NCBI RefSeq assembly: GCF_014284175.1
Contig: NZ_JACOGA010000011.1
Location: forward strand, 1-64,000
Direction: 5' to 3'
DNA: 64,000 nucleotides
From: Affinundibacterium flavidum
GTDB lineage: Bacteria > Pseudomonadota > Gammaproteobacteria > Burkholderiales > Burkholderiaceae_D
Shown here: positions 27,435 through 36,708 of the stretch, one piece after another
Layout: every line of letters begins with the position of its first letter
Position numbering within the stretch: position 1 is the stretch's first letter
Made by a program: the position numbers and the translations under genes
The notes under the pieces: model-generated
Told to the model about the DNA's origin: nothing
What the model saw: the letters and a program-made list of their open reading frames with translations, nothing else
Database searches by the model: none

Positions 27435-29339
27435 ATGAAAAAATCTGTTCTACACGCACGTGTTGTCGCCCTTGGTTTGACTGCATCGACTGGTTTACTG
27501 ACACAACTCGCACAAACTGCGCAAGCACAAGCACAAACACAAACTCAAACTCAAACATCCACGAGCTTGCAAGATGTTGTGATTACCGCCAATCGCCTTC
27601 CGACAAAAATCACTGACGTACTAGCCGATGTCACGGTCATTGATCGCAGTGAACTTGACTTGGTTGGCCAAGGTTCTTTGATGGATGTACTGGCGACTTT
27701 ACCTGGCGTGCAAATTTCTCGGAATGGTAGCTATCGTTCATCCAGCGGCGTGTTTTTACGTGGCGCGACCTCGTCACAAACCGTCATCTTGGTCGATGGT
27801 GTGCGCATAGGTTCTGCTACCTCAGGCACACCAGCCTTAGAAAATCTTCCCTTGGATAGAATCGAACGTATCGAAGTATTACGTGGCGCAGCATCGGCAC
27901 TGTACGGCTCGGATGCGGTCGGTGGCGTCATTCAGATTTTTACGCGTGATGTTGAAAATAAACCTGTATTCAGTGCGAATGCCGGTGTTGGTGGTGCTGG
28001 GCAAAAGCAGCTAGGTTTAGCTGTGCGTGGACGTGCCGGTGATCTTGGATATAGTTTGGGTTGGTCGCGTGAAAAAGCGGATGGTATTTCCGTCGTAGAG
28101 AATCCTTTAGCCTCTTCATTTAATCCTGATCGTGATGGTTTTAGTGCGACTAGTGTCGATGCCAAATTGCGCTACACCATTAACCCACAACACCAATTGC
28201 AACTCAGTGCATTGCACAGCGATACCGATTATCAATTCGACGGTTCAGCTTCACCGAATCCTTTGAAATTGAACAAAACGAATACTGATGCGCGCGCGTA
28301 TTCGACTTTACATAATCTGTCACTTAGTTGGCAGGCGCAATTTTTACCAATCTGGACCTCAACCTTGACAGCCGGTGTGGCAGAAGACCAATCGTTGAGC
28401 AAATATTTCCGCACGACGGACGGTGCGTTCGGTGGTAGCAATACGTTTAACACGCGTCGTGATCAAGCTAGCTGGCAGAACGACGTTAGCTTGGGCAAAG
28501 ATGTTTTGTCAGTTTTGTTGGAGCAGCGTCGTGACGAAGTTGATAGTAGTACCAATTATGCGGTAAAAGCACGTGACATTAGTGCCGCCTTAGTATCGTA
28601 TGCATTGCGTGCCGATGACTGGAGCGCTTTAGCTGTTTTACGCCATGATAAAAATTCTCAGTTTGGTGGCTTTACCAATTGGTCTTTATCCGCAGCTTAT
28701 TCTTTAACACCAGCATGGCGTGCAGTGGCTAGTTCAGGCACAAGTTTTCAGGCACCTAGCTTTAATCAATTGTACTTCCCAGGTTTTGGTAATCCTGCCT
28801 TAACACCACAGCAAAATCGTTCGAATGAAATTGGTGTGAAATTTCACCAAGATGTCTGGCATGCGGAAGCTACCGTGTATCAGAACGATGTACGCGGGTT
28901 TATTAATCCATCTAACAACGTACAAAGTGCCTTGGCGATTTTGCGCGGCGTGACTCTAAGTGCGGGCTGGAAGTTGGGTGCTGATCAAATCAGCGCTTCG
29001 TACGATTATGCTGACCCACGCACGAAGCCGAACAATTTGCGCCTGCTGCGGATTGCCCGTCATGTTTTCAATTTGCGCGCACAGCATCAATGGAATGAAG
29101 TTTCTTTCTTCACCGAATTGAAATATTCCAGTGATCGCGAAGACAATAATCTGAGTTTTAGTGGGCGCGATACTTTGGCTGCGTATAGTTTGTTGAATGT
29201 CGGTGCGAACTGGCAATTGAGCCCACAGTTGGCACTCTTAGTCCGCGTCAATAACCTGACCGATAAGCACTATGTACTGGCAAATACCTACTCCACGCCA
29301 GGCCGTAATGCCTTTGCTTCTTTGTCTTGGAAATATTGA
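27435..29339 (+). CDS. btuB: TonB-dependent vitamin B12 outer membrane receptor
   Basis: A 634-residue outer membrane receptor for cobalamins. A signal peptide is followed by a low-complexity (QA)n(QT)n stretch at about residues 31-41, encoded by hexamer-like ACAAAC/ACAAGC repeats. Then come a TonB box (DVVITA), the plug domain with LPGVQISRNG and SSGVFLRGATSSQT, and ALYGSDAVGGVIQIFT. The beta-barrel ends in an aromatic residue (LSWKY). The gene directly follows the B12 riboswitch and begins the salvage operon, which supports B12 rather than iron as substrate. The ribosome binding site is poor. Confidence 0.93.
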   Translation: MKKSVLHARVVALGLTASTGLLTQLAQTAQAQAQTQTQTQTSTSLQDVVITANRLPTKITDVLADVTVIDRSELDLVGQGSLMDVLATLPGVQISRNGSYRSSSGVFLRGATSSQTVILVDGVRIGSATSGTPALENLPLDRIERIEVLRGAASALYGSDAVGGVIQIFTRDVENKPVFSANAGVGGAGQKQLGLAVRGRAGDLGYSLGWSREKADGISVVENPLASSFNPDRDGFSATSVDAKLRYTINPQHQLQLSALHSDTDYQFDGSASPNPLKLNKTNTDARAYSTLHNLSLSWQAQFLPIWTSTLTAGVAEDQSLSKYFRTTDGAFGGSNTFNTRRDQASWQNDVSLGKDVLSVLLEQRRDEVDSSTNYAVKARDISAALVSYALRADDWSALAVLRHDKNSQFGGFTNWSLSAAYSLTPAWRAVASSGTSFQAPSFNQLYFPGFGNPALTPQQNRSNEIGVKFHQDVWHAEATVYQNDVRGFINPSNNVQSALAILRGVTLSAGWKLGADQISASYDYADPRTKPNNLRLLRIARHVFNLRAQHQWNEVSFFTELKYSSDREDNNLSFSGRDTLAAYSLLNVGANWQLSPQLALLVRVNNLTDKHYVLANTYSTPGRNAFASLSWKY

Positions 29340-29344
29340 AAATT

Positions 29345-29935
29345 ATGCCGGCTTCCATCTCCATTGCTCCTAGTGAATTAAGGTCTACTGAATTAATACT
29401 CGGCGGCCAAAAGAGCGGTAAATCGGCACGGGCGGAAACGCTGGCTGTTCACTGGTTGCAAGCCAGTGAACAGCATCAGGCTGTATTTATTGCGACGGCG
29501 CAGGCTTGGGATGCCGAAATGCAAGCGCGGATTGCACGCCACCAAGCGGATCGTGCCTTGCGTTTGCCGCAAATGCGCACGCTGGAAGAACCACGTGCAA
29601 TTGCCGCCTTAATCCGAGAGCACAGCAGGGCAGATACCTTAATCGTGCTCGATTGCATCACGCTATGGCTTAACAATTGCATGATGCCGGTCGACGATGC
29701 CCCTTTAGGTGCCGAGGAATTGAATGCTGCGCTGATGGAATTGCTGGTCGCATTGCAAAGTGCGCAGGGACCTATTGTGTTGGTGAGTAATGAGATAGGG
29801 CTAGGTGTGATTCCACTCGGAGCCGAAGTGCGCGCCTATGTCGATCAGCTAGGTAAGTTTAATCAGGCACTTGCGGCGCAGGTAGCACGGGTCAGTTGGA
29901 TGCTTGCGGGCTTGCCCGTCATTGTAAAAGAGTAG
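29345..29935 (+). CDS. cobU: Bifunctional adenosylcobinamide kinase / guanylyltransferase
   Basis: The 196-residue enzyme phosphorylates adenosylcobinamide and then attaches GMP, forming AdoCbi-GDP for nucleotide-loop assembly. The P-loop GGQKSGKS occupies residues 20-27 directly after the first strand, and the family's RIARHQADR histidine-containing motif follows. A Walker-B-like strand reads LIVLDCITLWLNN and a later VSNEIGLGVIP is typical of CobU/CobP. I prefer the ATG at 29345; a TTG at 29327 would add six residues and overlap btuB. Confidence 0.92.
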   Translation: MPASISIAPSELRSTELILGGQKSGKSARAETLAVHWLQASEQHQAVFIATAQAWDAEMQARIARHQADRALRLPQMRTLEEPRAIAALIREHSRADTLIVLDCITLWLNNCMMPVDDAPLGAEELNAALMELLVALQSAQGPIVLVSNEIGLGVIPLGAEVRAYVDQLGKFNQALAAQVARVSWMLAGLPVIVKE

Positions 29936-29951
29936 GTGTGAAGGAAAATCT

Positions 29952-30851
29952 ATGAATGTATTTTTGAATTGTCGCGTTTTGAATTATCGCGTTTTGGTTT
30001 GCGTTCTTTGGGCATCATTTTTTTCCGCAAATTTTTTTGCAAATGCGGCGCAGACGATAGAGATTATCGATGATAGAAACGTCAGTGTGCAGTTCAAGCA
30101 GGCACCTCTGCGTATCGTCAGCGTGTTGCCTTCATTGACGGAATCAGTGTGTGCATTAGGGCACTGTCAGCGATTGGTAGGAGTTGACCGCTATTCAAAT
30201 TTTCCAACAAGTCTTGCCAGCTTGCCACGCGTGGGTGGCAGCCTTGATCCAAGCATTGAAGCGATCGCCGCTTTGAAGCCTGATGTCGTACTAATGTCGG
30301 TGGCGTCTCGTGCCGCTGAACGTTTGCAGGCACTGGGCATTAAGGTGTTGGCGATGGAACCCAAAAATCAAGCTGATGTCCATCGTATTTTGTTGAAGCT
30401 AGGGCAGTTACTTGAGGTGAATGAAGTCGATACGATTTGGCAAGAGATGAATAAAGGCATAGACGCTGCAGCAAAGAGCTTGCCCGCATCAGTCAAAAAA
30501 ATGCGTGTGTATTTTGAAGTAAGTAACGCACCGTTTGCGGCAGGAGAAAGCAGTTTTATCGGCGAAACTTTACAACGCTTGGGTGCGGGCAATATTGTCC
30601 CCGCGGCCTTAGGACCTTTCCCCAAACTCAATCCAGAATTTATTGTGCGCGCTAATCCTGATGTAATCATGATCAGTGAACGCGGTTTTTCTGCATTAGC
30701 GGCGCGTCCGGGTTGGAGTGCGATTCGTGCCTTACGTGAAAATCGGGTATGTGTTTTCACTGCGGCGGAATCTGATGTCTTGGTACGCCCGGGACCACGC
30801 ATGGCAGATGCTGCCTGGATTATGGCGAAGTGTTTGAAGAGTAAAGCATGA
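29952..30851 (+). CDS. btuF: Cobalamin ABC transporter periplasmic binding protein
   Basis: A 299-residue class III solute-binding protein with a signal peptide (hydrophobic residues about 13-30, cleavage near ANA-AQ). The fold markers are RIVSVLPSLTESVCALGH near the N-terminus, VGVDRYSNFP, and LKPDVVLM before the long connecting helix. It delivers cobalamin imported by BtuB to the BtuCD permease. Its stop overlaps btuC by four bases. A 14-base direct repeat within the signal-peptide codons (CGCGTTTTGAATT-like) is a minor oddity. Confidence 0.88.
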   Translation: MNVFLNCRVLNYRVLVCVLWASFFSANFFANAAQTIEIIDDRNVSVQFKQAPLRIVSVLPSLTESVCALGHCQRLVGVDRYSNFPTSLASLPRVGGSLDPSIEAIAALKPDVVLMSVASRAAERLQALGIKVLAMEPKNQADVHRILLKLGQLLEVNEVDTIWQEMNKGIDAAAKSLPASVKKMRVYFEVSNAPFAAGESSFIGETLQRLGAGNIVPAALGPFPKLNPEFIVRANPDVIMISERGFSALAARPGWSAIRALRENRVCVFTAAESDVLVRPGPRMADAAWIMAKCLKSKA

Positions 30852-31945
30852 TGATGGCCGGTCGCGTCATGCCTGCAATTGGTGTCGCACAGAACCCCGA
30901 AGTTGGGTTGGCAGTGCAGAACGATGATGCCATCGTAGTGCCACAGCAGCGCGGGAAACTTTTATTAGCGGTGATGATCTTGTTGTGTTTGAGCGCTGGC
31001 TTAGTGCTGCTCGGCTTAGGTGTAGGCAGTAATGGCTGGGAAAGTTTGGCATCGATGTGGCAACAATCATTAGCGATGCAAATCGTTTGGGATATCCGTT
31101 TACCTAGGACTTTAGGTGCATGGGCGGCTGGTGCTTTACTCGGTTTATCGGGTGCAGTCGCGCAAGGTTTATTTCGTAATCCTTTGGCCGACCCCTATTT
31201 GTTGGGTAGCGCTTCCGGCGCTGCGCTTGGTGTTTCTACCGCCTTGGTTTTATTTGGCGGGTCACCCTTTGCGACGGCATGGGTAGTCAGAATGGGCTTA
31301 ACTGGCGCGGCTTTTGCGGGGGCGGTATTGGCCGTGTTCCTCACTTTGTTATTGGCGCGCGGCGTGCAACATAGTTTGCGCTTGTTATTGGCAGGTGTGA
31401 TTGTTGGAGTCGTACTGGGCGCGATCGGTTCTCTGGTGACGATGTTGCGTCCCGATATTGTGCAATCCATGCAGGCCTTTATGCTTGGTAGTTCTGGCTA
31501 TGTAGGATGGTCGGGTTGTGGTCTGATGTTGGTGGTGTGGTTGATCTGCCTGGTGATCAGCGTAGCTTTGAGCCAAGTTTTGGATGGCTTATCCCTGGGC
31601 GAGGCGACTGCTGCTAGTCTGGGTTTGCCCTTGGCGCAGATGCGCTTGGCCTTGGTCGTGATGATTGCTTTAAGTGCGGGCACGGCAGTCGCACAGACGG
31701 GTTTGATCGTGTTCGTTGGCTTGGCTGCGCCGCATTTGGTGCGCTCAGTATTAAAAACCACGCATGCGGGTTTGATCATGCTGTCTAGCTTGGCTGGTGG
31801 TGTCTTGCTCAGCGCTGCAGATATTTTGAGTCGTTGGATGATTGCTCCGCAAGAATTGCCAGTAGGTGTGGTGACCGCAATTTTGGGTGGCGCTTATTTG
31901 CTGCGCTTGATGCATAAGCAACGGCGGTATAGTGAACATGTTTAG
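30848..31945 (+). CDS. btuC: Cobalamin ABC transporter permease
   Basis: The 365-residue FecCD-family permease has about ten membrane helices. It shows the family markers RLPRTLGAWAAGALLGLSGAVAQGLFRNPLADPYLLG and, near the C-terminus, GLAAPHLVR, the coupling-helix region that docks with the ATPase. It starts in the last codons of btuF (ATGATG) and ends within the start region of btuD. The N-terminal 30 residues before the first helix are longer than in E. coli BtuC, so a downstream start is possible. Confidence 0.9.
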   Translation: MMMAGRVMPAIGVAQNPEVGLAVQNDDAIVVPQQRGKLLLAVMILLCLSAGLVLLGLGVGSNGWESLASMWQQSLAMQIVWDIRLPRTLGAWAAGALLGLSGAVAQGLFRNPLADPYLLGSASGAALGVSTALVLFGGSPFATAWVVRMGLTGAAFAGAVLAVFLTLLLARGVQHSLRLLLAGVIVGVVLGAIGSLVTMLRPDIVQSMQAFMLGSSGYVGWSGCGLMLVVWLICLVISVALSQVLDGLSLGEATAASLGLPLAQMRLALVVMIALSAGTAVAQTGLIVFVGLAAPHLVRSVLKTTHAGLIMLSSLAGGVLLSAADILSRWMIAPQELPVGVVTAILGGAYLLRLMHKQRRYSEHV

Positions 31946-31976
31946 CAAACTCGATACAACAGGAGAAACGCGAACG

Positions 31977-32747
31977 ATGAACTCCACACAGGTCGCGATG
32001 CAAGCGGAAGGCTTGAGTGCAGAGTTGGATGGTTCGTCGATACTGCGTGACGTTAGCGTGCAGATTCCGCGTGCTGCTTGGACTAGTATCGTCGGTCCGA
32101 ACGGTGCGGGTAAATCTAGTTTACTTAAAGCATTAGCCGGTCTGTTAGCACACCGCGGTAGCATCCATTTGTTAGGGCAACTGGCGAGTAGCATGCCACG
32201 ACGTGAACGCGCGCGCTGCCTTTCGTGGTTAGGCCAAAGTCAGACAGCTCCAGAAGATTTGCGTGTCTGGGATGTGGTTATGTTAGGGCGCTTACCACAT
32301 CAAGCTTGGCTCGCGGCACCTGATGCTGAAGACCACGCAGCAGTCCAACAGGCGCTGCATGCGACTCAAGCCTGGGAATGGCGCGAACGCAGCTTAGGGC
32401 AATTATCTGGTGGCGAACGTCAGCGTGTTTTACTGGCACGCGCTTTAGCTGTGCAAGCGGATATTTTTCTGATGGATGAACCCTTAGCTAATCTCGATCC
32501 ACCGCATCAAGCCGATTGGATGGCTTTGGTACGGCAATTAGTTGCACAAGGCAAAACCGTGGTCAGTGTATTGCATGAAATCTCGTTTGCCTTGCAGGCC
32601 GACTATCTGCTGATCATGCAACAGGGGCAGTTGTATCATCATGGTGCGTGTGATGAGCTCAGTAGCCATCAGGCTTTACGCGAAGTGTTTGATCATCGGA
32701 TTGCCATACATGAAGTGCAAGGACAGTGGATAGCATTGCCCCAATAA
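31977..32747 (+). CDS. btuD: Cobalamin ABC transporter ATP-binding protein
   Basis: The ATPase of the B12 importer, 256 residues from the ATG at 31977. Walker A GPNGAGKS is at residues 40-47, the signature LSGGERQR precedes Walker B IFLMDEPLANLD, and an H-loop follows in SVLHEISFA. The chosen ATG follows AGGAGA at a somewhat long spacing; GTG 31932 or ATG 31938 would add up to 15 residues and overlap btuC. The next gene of the operon is separated by a small inverted-repeat element that begins two bases after this stop codon. Confidence 0.9.
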   Translation: MNSTQVAMQAEGLSAELDGSSILRDVSVQIPRAAWTSIVGPNGAGKSSLLKALAGLLAHRGSIHLLGQLASSMPRRERARCLSWLGQSQTAPEDLRVWDVVMLGRLPHQAWLAAPDAEDHAAVQQALHATQAWEWRERSLGQLSGGERQRVLLARALAVQADIFLMDEPLANLDPPHQADWMALVRQLVAQGKTVVSVLHEISFALQADYLLIMQQGQLYHHGACDELSSHQALREVFDHRIAIHEVQGQWIALPQ

Positions 32748-32749
32748 AT

Positions 32750-32877
32750 TAGGACTCACGCAAAACAGACGCTGACGTCGTTGTGTTCGCCTCGCCCCCT
32801 GCCTTCGCAGGGGCAGGCCAAGCAACCGTACTGTCTTCGGCTCCACGCCTAGTCAGCGCAATTTTGCGTAAGTCCTA
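32750..32877. mobile_element. MITE-like element with terminal inverted repeats
   Basis: A 128-base segment is bounded by TAGGACTCACGCAAAA and its near-perfect complement TTTTGCGTAAGTCCTA, with similarity extending inward through CGCTGAC/GTCAGCG. It contains no ORF. A diverged fragment of the same end occurs at 40242-40267. No clear target duplication was seen. Confidence 0.7.
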
Positions 32878-32919
32878 TGAATAATTTCAAATGTAAGAAT
32901 TATAGAAAGAAATGACATC

Positions 32920-33489
32920 ATGCAGATAGAAACGCCACCAGCAGAAAAACCTTATGAGAAGCCACAAGGCGAACGTCGTGGTTTGATTATCGTAAATACC
33001 GGCGACGGTAAAGGCAAAAGTACCGCCGCCTTTGGCCTGGCTCTGCGGGCGCATGGTCGGGGCAAAGCGGTCAAAATTTTCCAGTTCATGAAAGTACCAA
33101 CCGCACGCTTCGGTGAGCATCGTATGTTTGAACAATTAGGCTTGGTAGTTGAAGGTCTAGGTGATGGTTTTAGTTGGAAAAGTCAGGATCTTGATCACTC
33201 GGCACAGTTAGCCCGTGATGGCTGGCAGAAAGCCAAAGTCGCGATCTTGAGTGGCGACTATTTTATGGTGACTTTGGATGAAATCACTTATCCCTTAATT
33301 TATGGCTGGTTGCCGCTGGAGGATGTATTGGAAACTTTGCGTGCTCGTCCGATCGATGTGCATGTAGTGTTGACAGGGCGTCGTGCACCACCTGAATTGA
33401 TAGAACTGGCGGATACCGTGACTGAAATGACCTTGATCAAACATGCGTTCCGCGCTGGTATTCCGGCGCAGCGTGGTATAGAAGATTAA
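32920..33489 (+). CDS. cobO: Cob(I)yrinic acid a,c-diamide adenosyltransferase
   Basis: The 189-residue corrinoid adenosyltransferase (CobA/BtuR/CobO type) transfers the 5'-deoxyadenosyl group of ATP to Co(I) corrinoids. The ATP-binding motif TGDGKGKST spans residues 27-35, and later [15 protein letters not shown] and VVLTGRRAP match the family. The ATG follows a 45-base gap after the inverted-repeat element that separates it from btuD, so its co-transcription with the upstream genes depends on read-through of that element. Confidence 0.93.
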   Translation: MQIETPPAEKPYEKPQGERRGLIIVNTGDGKGKSTAAFGLALRAHGRGKAVKIFQFMKVPTARFGEHRMFEQLGLVVEGLGDGFSWKSQDLDHSAQLARDGWQKAKVAILSGDYFMVTLDEITYPLIYGWLPLEDVLETLRARPIDVHVVLTGRRAPPELIELADTVTEMTLIKHAFRAGIPAQRGIED

Positions 33490-33504
33490 GCTCAGACAAA
33501 CAGC

Positions 33505-34509
33505 ATGCTGCTTGATCTTATTCATCCTATTCCGCATCTGTACCTGATCTTGGTGCCGGCGATTTTGCTTAGCCTAATCGTGGATCAGGTATTCGGTGAA
33601 CCCGTCGCAGCGCTACATCCTGTGGTGTGGATGGGATATTACTTGCATCACTGCGGATTATTTTTGGCACCTAAAACAGATCAGAGATCTCAGCGACCAG
33701 CGATCAATTTCGTTGCTGGCGTAATCGCAATTTTGTTACCGATGTTGCTACTAGGATGGTTTGCTTGGTATTTGCAAAATTCGATCAGTTTGTTTGCCTG
33801 GTATTGGCAAGCTTTAATACTTGGCTGTCTGTTAAAACCCTGCTTAAGCTGGCGCATGTTGCTCGATGAGGTGAGGGCGGTGGAGGCTGCTTTGCGCTTA
33901 TCTTTGGATGCTGGCAGAAATCAACTTGCCCGTTTGGTTAGTCGCGACGTACGTTCATTGGAGGCACATCAAGTGCGTGAAAGTGCGATAGAAACTTTGG
34001 CCGAGAATTTGAATGATTCAGTAATCTCGCCCTTGTTTTGGTTTGCTTTATTGGGTTTGCCTGGAGCACTGATGTACCGCTTTGCCAATACGGCAGATGC
34101 TATGTGGGGCTATCGTGGCGAGCGTGCTGGTCGCATCTGGACTTGGTTTGGTAAATGCTCGGCGCGTACCGATGACGTTTTATCGTGGCCGGGGGCGCGT
34201 ATCACCGCACTGTTGATGTATGTGGCCCTCTGGCGTTGTCCTGATAGCCGTTTAATGAAAGAGGCTGGTGCAACAACCTCACCGAATGGCGGTTGGCCTA
34301 TGGGTGCGATGGCATTGTTATTAGATGTGCGTTTGAGTAAGCCGGAGGTGTATGTTTTGCATGCGAATGGCGCGCAGGTTGAATCCCATCATACAGAGAA
34401 GGCGTTGGAAATTTGCCAGCGTATCGTGTGGTTGATTGCACTTGCTTGCCTTGGTGTTGCGATTGTTGTCTTGAGCTTCGCGAAAAATTCAGGTGCGTAT
34501 GATGTTTGA
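33505..34509 (+). CDS. cbiB: Adenosylcobinamide-phosphate synthase
   Basis: A 334-residue inner membrane protein of the CbiB/CobD family that joins adenosylcobyric acid with aminopropanol phosphate. Family features are DQVFGEPVAALHPVVWMGYY near the N-terminus, SRDVRSLEAHQVRESAIETLAEN in the centre, and TADAMWGYR followed by the WPGARITALL helix. It lies 15 bases after cobO, and its last 17 bases overlap the start region of the following aminotransferase gene. Confidence 0.92.
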   Translation: MLLDLIHPIPHLYLILVPAILLSLIVDQVFGEPVAALHPVVWMGYYLHHCGLFLAPKTDQRSQRPAINFVAGVIAILLPMLLLGWFAWYLQNSISLFAWYWQALILGCLLKPCLSWRMLLDEVRAVEAALRLSLDAGRNQLARLVSRDVRSLEAHQVRESAIETLAENLNDSVISPLFWFALLGLPGALMYRFANTADAMWGYRGERAGRIWTWFGKCSARTDDVLSWPGARITALLMYVALWRCPDSRLMKEAGATTSPNGGWPMGAMALLLDVRLSKPEVYVLHANGAQVESHHTEKALEICQRIVWLIALACLGVAIVVLSFAKNSGAYDV

Positions 34510-35593
34510 CAGCACAGCGACGATGAACACCAAACCCGCAGCGGCACGGCGCATACATGGTGGTACGGATGCGCAAGGTAAACCCTTGTTTGATTTTTCG
34601 ACGAATAGCAATGCGCTCGGCCCTTGTGCCGCGGCCATGCGACAGATACAAAAAGCAGATTGTGCTGGTTATCCCGATCCAGAATACCAAGCTTTACGTG
34701 AGTCTTTAGCTGTCTGGCACGATGTCGCGCCGCACAGAATATTATTTGCGGCCAGTGCCAGCGAATTTATCTATCGCATGTCTATAGTGTTTGCACTGCG
34801 ATCAACACAAAACTACAAAAAGAATGACAAACAAATCCGAACTAAAACGGTGTGGATTCCACCGCATAGTTATGGCGATTACGCTTTAGCCGCACGTGCT
34901 GCTGGTTTAGATTTAAGCGACGATATCAGTACCGCCGGTTTGATTTGGGCTTGCGAACCTGGCAGCCCCTTGGGCCAAAATCAAGAAGGCTTGGCACAGA
35001 TATTAAGTGCCTTGCCTGCAACTAGCCAATTAGTGCTCGATTGCGCTTATCAACCGTTACGATTGTCAGGACAAGCCAGCGCCAATGCTGAACAGCTAGA
35101 GCGTTGCTGGCAAATGTTCACCCCGAATAAAGCATTGGGTCTGACCGGAATACGCGGTGCATACGTGATTGCGCCTGTGCATGGCGAAGAATGGCAACTC
35201 GGCTTAGAACAATTGGCACCATCCTGGGTTTTAGGCAGTCATGCGGTGGCGATGTTGGCAAGCTGGAACAGTGTTCCGGTGCAAGAATGGCTGAGTAATA
35301 GTCTCGTCATCTTGCGTGAATGGAAGCACAGACAGATTGCAATTTGTCAGGATCTGGGGTGGCAAGTTTTACCCAGTCACGCAAATTTTTTTTGTGCGAT
35401 GCCGAGTGCATCGATACAAGAAAATCGCCGGGATTTCTTACATGATTTACGCAGTCAGGGAATCAAATTGCGTCATGCAGAATCCTTTGGTTTGCCCGCC
35501 TGTTTTCGACTCGGCGTATTACATCCGCAAGCGCAAGATGTTTTGCAGCGCGCAGTCAAAGAATTCTCTCCACGATTTTTTTTATCTTACTGA
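34499..35593 (+). CDS. cobD: L-threonine-O-3-phosphate decarboxylase-like PLP enzyme
   Basis: A 364-residue fold-type I aminotransferase-like protein. The expected role is to make aminopropanol phosphate for the cobalamin side chain (Salmonella CobD; named CobC in Pseudomonas). FDFSTNSNALGPC resembles the substrate-loop start, LVLDCAYQPLRL holds the cofactor Asp, and FTPNKALGLTGIRGAY carries the probable PLP lysine. GTG 34493 or ATG 34502 are alternative starts. It overlaps cbiB, showing translational coupling. A histidinol-phosphate aminotransferase role is less likely, given the location. Confidence 0.85.
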   Translation: MMFDSTATMNTKPAAARRIHGGTDAQGKPLFDFSTNSNALGPCAAAMRQIQKADCAGYPDPEYQALRESLAVWHDVAPHRILFAASASEFIYRMSIVFALRSTQNYKKNDKQIRTKTVWIPPHSYGDYALAARAAGLDLSDDISTAGLIWACEPGSPLGQNQEGLAQILSALPATSQLVLDCAYQPLRLSGQASANAEQLERCWQMFTPNKALGLTGIRGAYVIAPVHGEEWQLGLEQLAPSWVLGSHAVAMLASWNSVPVQEWLSNSLVILREWKHRQIAICQDLGWQVLPSHANFFCAMPSASIQENRRDFLHDLRSQGIKLRHAESFGLPACFRLGVLHPQAQDVLQRAVKEFSPRFFLSY

Positions 35594-35631
35594 ATTTTTA
35601 TATCACCACGGTTTCACCGAAAGGACACAAT

Positions 35632-36678
35632 ATGAGTGTAGTGCATGAAAATACTTATCCTATGGACGATCTTGAGCAAGCTGAACTGCGGGCGCGTTTG
35701 CAGCACAAAATCGACAATAAGACCAAGCCCCTAGGTTCCTTAGGCAGGCTAGAAAAACTGGCAGTACAGTTAGGTTTGATTTTGAAAACTGAATCGCCTC
35801 GTTTGCAGCATCCACAAATGCTGGTCTGTGCGGGTGATCATGGCATCGTGGCGCATGGCGTATCGGCTTTTCCTAGCGATGTGACATGGCAAATGGTGGC
35901 GAATTTTCTTGCTGGTGGTGCGGCAGTCAGCGTACTCGCACGTCAACATGGTATCGCTTTGAATGTGCTTGATTGCGGGGTCAAGTATGATTTTCAAGAC
36001 ATGCCGGGCTTGATCAAACGTAAAGTTGCGTATGGTACGGCAGATTCGGTGACGCAGTCCGCCATGAGCGATGCGCAGTGCCAAGAAGCGATCAACAATG
36101 GACGCGAAGTGTTGAAGTCTTTGCCGGGTAATGTTGTACTCATCGGTGAAATGGGTATAGGAAATACTTCGTCAGCGGCATTGTTATTGTCCAGATTGGG
36201 CAATCTCGATATCGCCGATTGTACTGGTGCTGGCACTGGTCTCGATCATTTTGCTGTCGCGCGTAAAGTGGAAACGTTGCGACTCGCGTTGAAACAACAT
36301 GCAGGCGTCAATGATCCTATCGAAGTATTAGCACGTCTTGGTGGATTTGAAATTGCGACCATGGTCGGCATCGTCTTGCAGGCCGCCACCGAAAATCGCG
36401 TAATTATTGTCGATGGTTTTATCGCCAGCTCGGCCGTGTTAGTCGCCAGTTTGTTGGCACCTAAAGTTAAACAGCGTTGCGTGTATGCGCATTGCTCCGC
36501 CGAGAGTGGACATCGCTTAATGCTCGATTTGTTGCAAGGGCAGGCACTGCTAGATTTAGGTTTGCGTTTGGGCGAAGGTTCTGGTGCTGCTTTGGCGTGG
36601 CCGCTGCTGCAATCTGCTAGTGATATTTTGTGTGATATGGCGAGCTTTGAAAGTGCGGGTGTGGCGCGTCGTGATTGA
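35632..36678 (+). CDS. cobT: Nicotinate-nucleotide:dimethylbenzimidazole phosphoribosyltransferase
   Basis: The 348-residue enzyme activates the lower-ligand base by forming alpha-ribazole phosphate. Recognisable segments are KTKPLGSLGRLE near residue 32, VCAGDHGIVAHGVSAFP, EMGIGNTSSAALLL, and the C-terminal LGLRLGEGSGAALAWPLL, which carries the catalytic glutamate of the family. The ATG follows AAAGGACACAAT. It sits between the aminotransferase and cobS in the salvage operon. Confidence 0.95.
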   Translation: MSVVHENTYPMDDLEQAELRARLQHKIDNKTKPLGSLGRLEKLAVQLGLILKTESPRLQHPQMLVCAGDHGIVAHGVSAFPSDVTWQMVANFLAGGAAVSVLARQHGIALNVLDCGVKYDFQDMPGLIKRKVAYGTADSVTQSAMSDAQCQEAINNGREVLKSLPGNVVLIGEMGIGNTSSAALLLSRLGNLDIADCTGAGTGLDHFAVARKVETLRLALKQHAGVNDPIEVLARLGGFEIATMVGIVLQAATENRVIIVDGFIASSAVLVASLLAPKVKQRCVYAHCSAESGHRLMLDLLQGQALLDLGLRLGEGSGAALAWPLLQSASDILCDMASFESAGVARRD

Positions 36679-36708
36679 GATAATCTAAGACTGAAATGAG
36701 GAAATAAG

